Source: Eutreptiella sp. 'Long Island Sound 2002' | Taxonomy: Eukaryota > Euglenozoa > Euglenophyceae > Eutreptiales > Eutreptiaceae | Length of the DNA stretch: 64,000 nucleotides | Assembly: GCA_964036045.1 (NCBI GenBank) | Contig: OZ038381.1 | Location: 136,058,306 to 136,122,305, forward strand | Direction of reading: 5' to 3' | Program-made: the position numbers and the translations under genes | In this document: positions 60,001 to 64,000 of the stretch, piece by piece | Position numbering within the stretch: the stretch's first letter is position 1 | How the letters are laid out: every line of letters begins with the position of its first letter | Notes under the pieces: model-generated | The model's input: only the letters and a program-made list of their open reading frames with translations | What the model was told of the DNA's origin: nothing | The model's database searches: none

Positions 60001-62384
60001 GAGTTGGGGTTAGGGACTCACAATCCACGCTTTGTTGCGTGGCCCCTTGAGTTTGGGTTAGGGACTCGAAATCCACGCTTTGTTGCGCGGCCCCTCGAGT
60101 TGGGGCTAGGGACTCACAATGCACATCTTGTTGCGTGGGCCCTCGAGTTGGGGTTAGGGACTCACAATCCAAGCTTTGTTGCATGGCCCCTTGAGTTGGA
60201 GTTAGGGACTCACAATGCACACTTTGTTGCGTGGCCCCTCGAGTTGGGGTTAGGGACACAAATTCCACGCTTTGTTGCGCGGCCCCTCGAGTTGGGGTTA
60301 GGGACTCACAATCCACGCTTTGTTGCGTGGCCCCTCGAGTTGGGGTTAGGCACTCACAATGCACATCTTGTTGCGTGGCCCCTCGAGTTGGGGTTAGGCA
60401 CTCACAATGCACATCTTGTTGCGTGGCCCCTCGAGTTTGGGTTAGGGACTCAAAATCCACGCTATGTTGCACGGCCCCTCGAGTTGGGGTTAGGGAGTCA
60501 CAATGCACGCTTTGTTGCGTGGATTCTACAGTTGGTGTTAGGGACTCACAATCCACGCTTTATTGTGTGGCCCCTCGAGTTGGCCCCTTGAGTTGGGGTT
60601 AGCGACTCACAATCCACGCTTCGTTGCGTGGCCCCTCGAGTTGGGGTTAGGGACTCACAACCCACGCTTTGTTGCGTGGCCCCTTGAGGTGGGGTTAGGG
60701 ACTCACAATCCACGCTTTGTTGCGTGGCGCCTTGAGTTCGGGTTAGGGACTTACGATCCACGCTTTGTTGCGTGGGCCCTCGAGTTGGGGTTAGGGACTC
60801 ACAATCCATGCTTTGTGGTGTGGCCCCTCGAGTTGGGGTTAGGGACTCACCATCCACGCTTTGTTGCGTGGCCCCTCGAGTTGGGGTTAGGGACTCACCA
60901 TCCAGGCTTTGTTGCGTGGCCCCTCGAGTTGGGGTTAGGGACTCACAATCCACGCTTTTTTGCGTGGGCCCTCGAGTTGGGGTTAGGGACTTACGATCCA
61001 CGCTTTGTTGTGTGGCGCCTTGAGTTGGGGTTAGGGACTCACAATCCACACTTTGTTGTGTGGCCCCTCGAGTTGGGGTTAGGGACTCAGAATCCACGCT
61101 TTGTTGCGCGGCCCCTCGAGTTGGGGTTAGGGACTCACAATCCACGCTTTGTTGCTTCGCCCCTCGAGTTGGGGTTAAGGACTCACAATGCACACTTTGT
61201 TGCGTGGCCCTTCGATTTGGGGTTAGGGACTCACCATCCAGGCTTTGTGGTCTGGCCCCTTGAGTTGGGGTTAGGGACTCACCATCCAGGCTTTGTTGCG
61301 TGGCCCCTCGAGTTGGGGTTAGGGACTCACAATCCACGCTTTTTTGCGTGGGCCCTCGAGTTGGGGTTAGGGACTTACGATCCACGCTTTGTTGTGTGGC
61401 CCCTTGAGTTGGGGTTAGGGACTCACAATCCCTGCTTTGTCGCGTGGGCCCTCGACTTGGGGTTAGGGACTCACAATCCACGCTTTGTTGCGCGGCCCCT
61501 CGAGTTGGGGTTAGGGACTCACAATCCACGCTTTGTTGCGTGGCCCCTCGAGTTGGGGTTAAGGACTCACAATGCACACTTTGTTGCGTGGCCCTTCGAG
61601 TCGGGGTTAGGGACTCACCATCCAGGCTTTGTGGTCTCGCCCCTCGAGTTGGGGTTAGGGACTCACCATCCAGGCTTTGTGGTCTGGCCCCTCGAGTTGG
61701 GGTTAGGGACTCACAATCCACGCTTTTTTGCGTGGGCCCTCGAGTTGGGGTTAGGGACTTACGATCCACGCTTTGTTGTGTGGCGCCTTGAGTTGGGGTT
61801 AGGGACTCACGATCCATGCTTTGTTGCGTGGGCCCTCGAGTTGGGGTTAGGGACTCACAATCCACGCTTTGTTGCGCGGCCCCTCGAGTTGGGGTTAGGG
61901 ACTCACAATCCACGCTTTGTTGCGTGGGCCCTCGAGTTGGGGTTAGGGACTCACAATGCACACTTTGTTGCGTGCCCCTTCAAGTTTGGGTTAGGGACTC
62001 ACAATCCATGCTTTGTTGCGTGGCCCCTTGAGTTGGGGTTAGGGAATCACAATCCACGCGTTGTTGCGTGGCCCCTCGAGTTGGGGTTAGGGACTCACAA
62101 TGCACACTTTGTTGCGTGGCCCCGTGAGTTGGGGTTAGGGACTCACAATCCACGCTATGTTGCGCGGCGCCCTGAGTTGGGGTTAGGGACTTACGATCCA
62201 CGCTTCGTTGCGTGGGCCCTCGAGTTGGGGTTACGGACTCACAATCCATGCTTTGTGGTGTGGCCCCTAGAGTTGGGGTTAGGAAATCACAATCCAAGCT
62301 TTGTTGCATGGCCCCTTGAGTTGGAGTTAGGGACTCACAATGCACACTTTGTTGCGTGGCCCCTCGAGTTGGGGTTAGGGACTC

Positions 62385-62945
62385 ATGCGCAAACAAGACA
62401 ACATGCCCCATGAATGTCCCATTCCCGGGTGCAGTGCCACCCCGTGGGTTTTGAGCACCAAAACTCACTTGGCACGGTGCCATCCAACCATGGCACCAAA
62501 CACCGTTGATTTGACGGAATGGGTTGTAATCAGCCAAGACGATGAGAAAATAAAGGGGCGAGCCGAAAAAATGTTCATGGTGATGAAGCCCAAGATCACT
62601 TTGAAAGTGGCAAAGGCGGTCGACAACGAGAGTGCATCCTTCTCTGAAGCCTCTCTTGGTCGCTCCGAGTGGGAGTGGAAACCGGAGGAGGATGCAAGCT
62701 CTGTGGAATCTGGGTCTTCTGAAGATCATGATTCGTCCAGCGGTAACGAGAGTTCTGCAACTTCCGAAGATGGTAATAGCTCCTCTTCTTCCTCATCTTC
62801 TTCCTCTTCTACCTCTTCTTCCGGGGTGGAAGTTCTCCCCCAAAAGAAAGCTGTGCCCAGCAAGGGCACAAAGCGGCCCATCACCACTCCCAAGCAAAGT
62901 GCTAAGAAGTGTTGCACGGTGAAGACGCCGGGGCGGAAGAAGTAG
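62385..62945 (+). CDS. Small C2H2-like finger protein with Ser-rich acidic middle and basic tail
   Basis: A 186-codon plus frame. The first ATG (62,385) lies in the last satellite unit, where CACAATCC is replaced by CATGCGC; a second ATG at 62,403 (MPHECPIPGC) would leave the start in unique DNA and is my preferred start. Residues 11-33 form C-x4-C-x11-H-x4-H (C11, C16, H28, H33), a single C2H2-like finger. Residues about 100-150 are acidic and Ser-rich with a run of Ser near 130-146. The C-terminus is Lys/Arg-rich (KRPITTPKQSAKK, TPGRKK), which could act as a nuclear localisation signal. A nuclear DNA-binding role is plausible but inferred only from composition. It may be a first exon or transposon-borne; I do not recognise the family. 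Confidence 0.5.
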   Translation: MRKQDNMPHECPIPGCSATPWVLSTKTHLARCHPTMAPNTVDLTEWVVISQDDEKIKGRAEKMFMVMKPKITLKVAKAVDNESASFSEASLGRSEWEWKPEEDASSVESGSSEDHDSSSGNESSATSEDGNSSSSSSSSSSSTSSSGVEVLPQKKAVPSKGTKRPITTPKQSAKKCCTVKTPGRKK

Positions 62946-63179
62946 GCGGAGCTACATGCACACACACGTCACAAACGGATACCTCACCCACCCCCTACTC
63001 CTCCTAGCTCTCCCTCTCCTTCCCTTGTAGTAGCATGCACACTAGGACTGGAAGGCCCACACAATGGCGCGGGGAGGGAGGCCTGGCCCGCCATAGCTTT
63101 AAGGGCCCCCCGAGTTGCGTCGGCCGACCAGTGGAGTCACACACACACACCCCTTCTGTTATGCCCTCCCCTTGACACA
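62946..63179. other. Short spacer after the finger protein
   Basis: No gene is seen. At 63,104-63,117 the sequence GGCCCCCCGAGTTG matches a satellite-unit variant over 14 bases and may be a relic or chance. Confidence 0.4.
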
Positions 63180-63303
63180 TTTCTCACCCCATGGTGTGTT
63201 TCTAACCCCATGATGCATCCCGAACCCCATGACCGACCTTGATGTGTTTCAACACCCATGCTGCAATTCTGACCCCATGGTGTATTTCGAACCCCATGGC
63301 CGC
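63180..63303 (+). repeat. 19-bp tandem repeat, about six imperfect units
   Basis: Units of the form TTTCGAACCCCATGGTGTA repeat at a 19-bp period with substitutions; one unit is interrupted by about 10 extra bases near 63,238-63,247. ACCCCATG is the best conserved part. Not related to the 48-bp satellite. Confidence 0.8.
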
Positions 63304-63372
63304 CTCGGAGACCCACAGTCCCGAGGTTTCTGGTACCCACGGCCGGAAATACCCAAGCCGATGAAACCCTAC

Positions 63373-63373
63373 C

Positions 63374-63470
<97 letters not shown>
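63373..63470. repeat. (TA)n microsatellite
   Basis: About 98 bp of alternating TA with single C and G interruptions at four sites. It produces Tyr/Ile open frames on both strands with no coding meaning. Confidence 0.97.
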
Positions 63471-63472
<2 letters not shown>

Positions 63473-64000
63473 TAGGGGTAGGTTGGTAGGGGTGGTGCGA
63501 ATTGTCGGATTACACCTGGGCCGCATACCCAACTGTTCAGAGGTGCCCGACACTATGTATTTAATTGGGGGCGGGGGGGGGGGTGCCCTTCCCGCGGGCA
63601 ATACCCCCGCACAGCGAAAAACCCCCTTAAACCCCCCCCAAACCCCCCCCCCTTTGTTAAATTTGGCTCTGGGGGGTTTTAAGCATGATATCCGATTTCC
63701 GAGAAACCCCCCCTTCCCCCTTCCCCCGGTCCAGCCCATTGTACTTCGTAGGTGACATCCTATGGTTTACGGTTGGTAATTGCTTTTCCTAGCCCAGCCT
63801 TAACCACAGACTGGGCAAAACAGCCAAAGCAATCAATGTGCCCTTGTCCAAAGAAATACACATTTACAAGACCCGACTCCATGTGGGAATGGACCACAAA
63901 ACATGCCTTCGGTGACCAAGACTGTCTGGGGCAAAGTTTTCCACTAGTAGTGTGGGGTGATGAAGTGTAAGTTGTGTGTCCTGAACCGTTTCAATCCGCC
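63471..64000. other. Homopolymer-rich window end
   Basis: G-runs near 63,569-63,581 and C-runs near 63,628-63,650 and 63,706-63,726 punctuate the stretch. The final plus frame (63,752-63,970) is unrecognised. No gene is supported. Confidence 0.4.

Larger units (their letters stand above)
43631..60590 (+). repeat. Recurring 13-bp junction duplication inside array 2
   Basis: At ten places a unit carries an extra 13 bp, giving GGCCCCTCGAGTTGGCCCC in place of the usual single copy: about 43,635, 45,121, 46,382, 47,351, 47,940, 48,769, 56,842, 57,767, 58,836 and 60,577. Most are preceded by the same rare variant unit with a ACAGTTGGTGTTAGGGACTC block and then CTGTATTGTG or a close form. Irregular spacing (590 to 8,073 bp) with constant flanks indicates a marker copied in blocks of different lengths. 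Thirteen bases shift the reading frame, so long open frames break or switch at these sites. Confidence 0.85.
43082..62385 (+). repeat. 48-bp satellite array 2 (about 400 units)
   Basis: Same unit, orientation and period as array 1. The first unit is a divergent edge copy (CCCACGCTTTCTGGCGCGG). The last unit ends GGGACTCATGCGC at about 62,385, where a gene-like frame begins. Variants cluster in neighbourhoods: units with GTGTGGCGCCTTGAG followed by ACTTACGATCC are common at 49.6-56.7 kb, and units with AATGCACACTTTG occur in blocks. Compared with array 1, array 2 has fewer C-run indels and longer uninterrupted 48-bp phasing, so open frames are longer. Confidence 0.98.

Noticed and set aside
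1-62385. Arrays as true telomere
   Set aside because: The telomere-like hexamers occur once per 48-bp unit, and unique sequence follows on both sides.
63104-63117. Satellite relic right of array 2
   Set aside because: Only 14 bases match a unit variant and the following bases diverge; chance cannot be excluded.
63137-63755. Tyr/Ile-rich open frames across the (TA)n tract
   Set aside because: Low-complexity translation of alternating TA on both strands.

Overview
The window is eukaryotic nuclear DNA, probably from a microalga or another protist; I cannot name the species. The case rests on four eukaryotic transposon classes (LINE, Ty3/gypsy, piggyBac-like, pogo-like), candidate GT-AG introns, a tRNA-derived SINE-like head with pol III A and B boxes, many microsatellites and very large satellite arrays. 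There is no bacterial operon structure.

Layout. (1) 1-13,916: a satellite of 48-bp units, about 290 copies, already in progress at base 1. (2) 13,917-43,081: a 29-kb island of nested, mostly decayed mobile DNA. From left to right it holds an unrecognised stretch; a minus-strand LINE (about 15.3-19.7 kb) with endonuclease, reverse transcriptase, RNase H and zinc-finger remnants; a tRNA-like SINE head (20.7 kb); a broken gene with a PHD-like finger and a Ulp1/C48-like protease (21.0-22.4 kb); low-complexity and unassigned DNA (22.5-28.9 kb); a pair of ~1.1-kb inverted arms (28.9-30.0 and 38.7-39.8 kb) enclosing a piggyBac-like transposase, a Ty3/gypsy integrase fragment, a run of candidate ~170-nt introns and a pogo-like element; and a second retroelement-like open frame of 695 codons (40.5-42.5 kb). 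(3) 43,082-62,385: the same 48-bp satellite in the same orientation and nearly the same phase, about 400 copies, with visible higher-order duplications. (4) 62,385-64,000: a small zinc-finger/serine-rich open frame starting at the array edge, then a 19-bp tandem repeat, a (TA)n tract and homopolymer-rich DNA.

Because the satellite period is 48 bp (16 codons), two plus frames and one minus frame stay open through most of both arrays and give spurious open frames of up to 898 codons. I treat them as period artefacts. The satellite shows a strong CpG-decay signature, higher-order repeats of 672 and about 1,823 bp, and one isolated monomer inside the island at 25.1 kb.

Almost every protein-coding trace in the island is broken by frameshifts. 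The least damaged frames are the 695-codon minus frame at 40.5-42.5 kb and the 186-codon frame at 62.4 kb. The window is best read as satellite heterochromatin with a transposon nest inserted into it.
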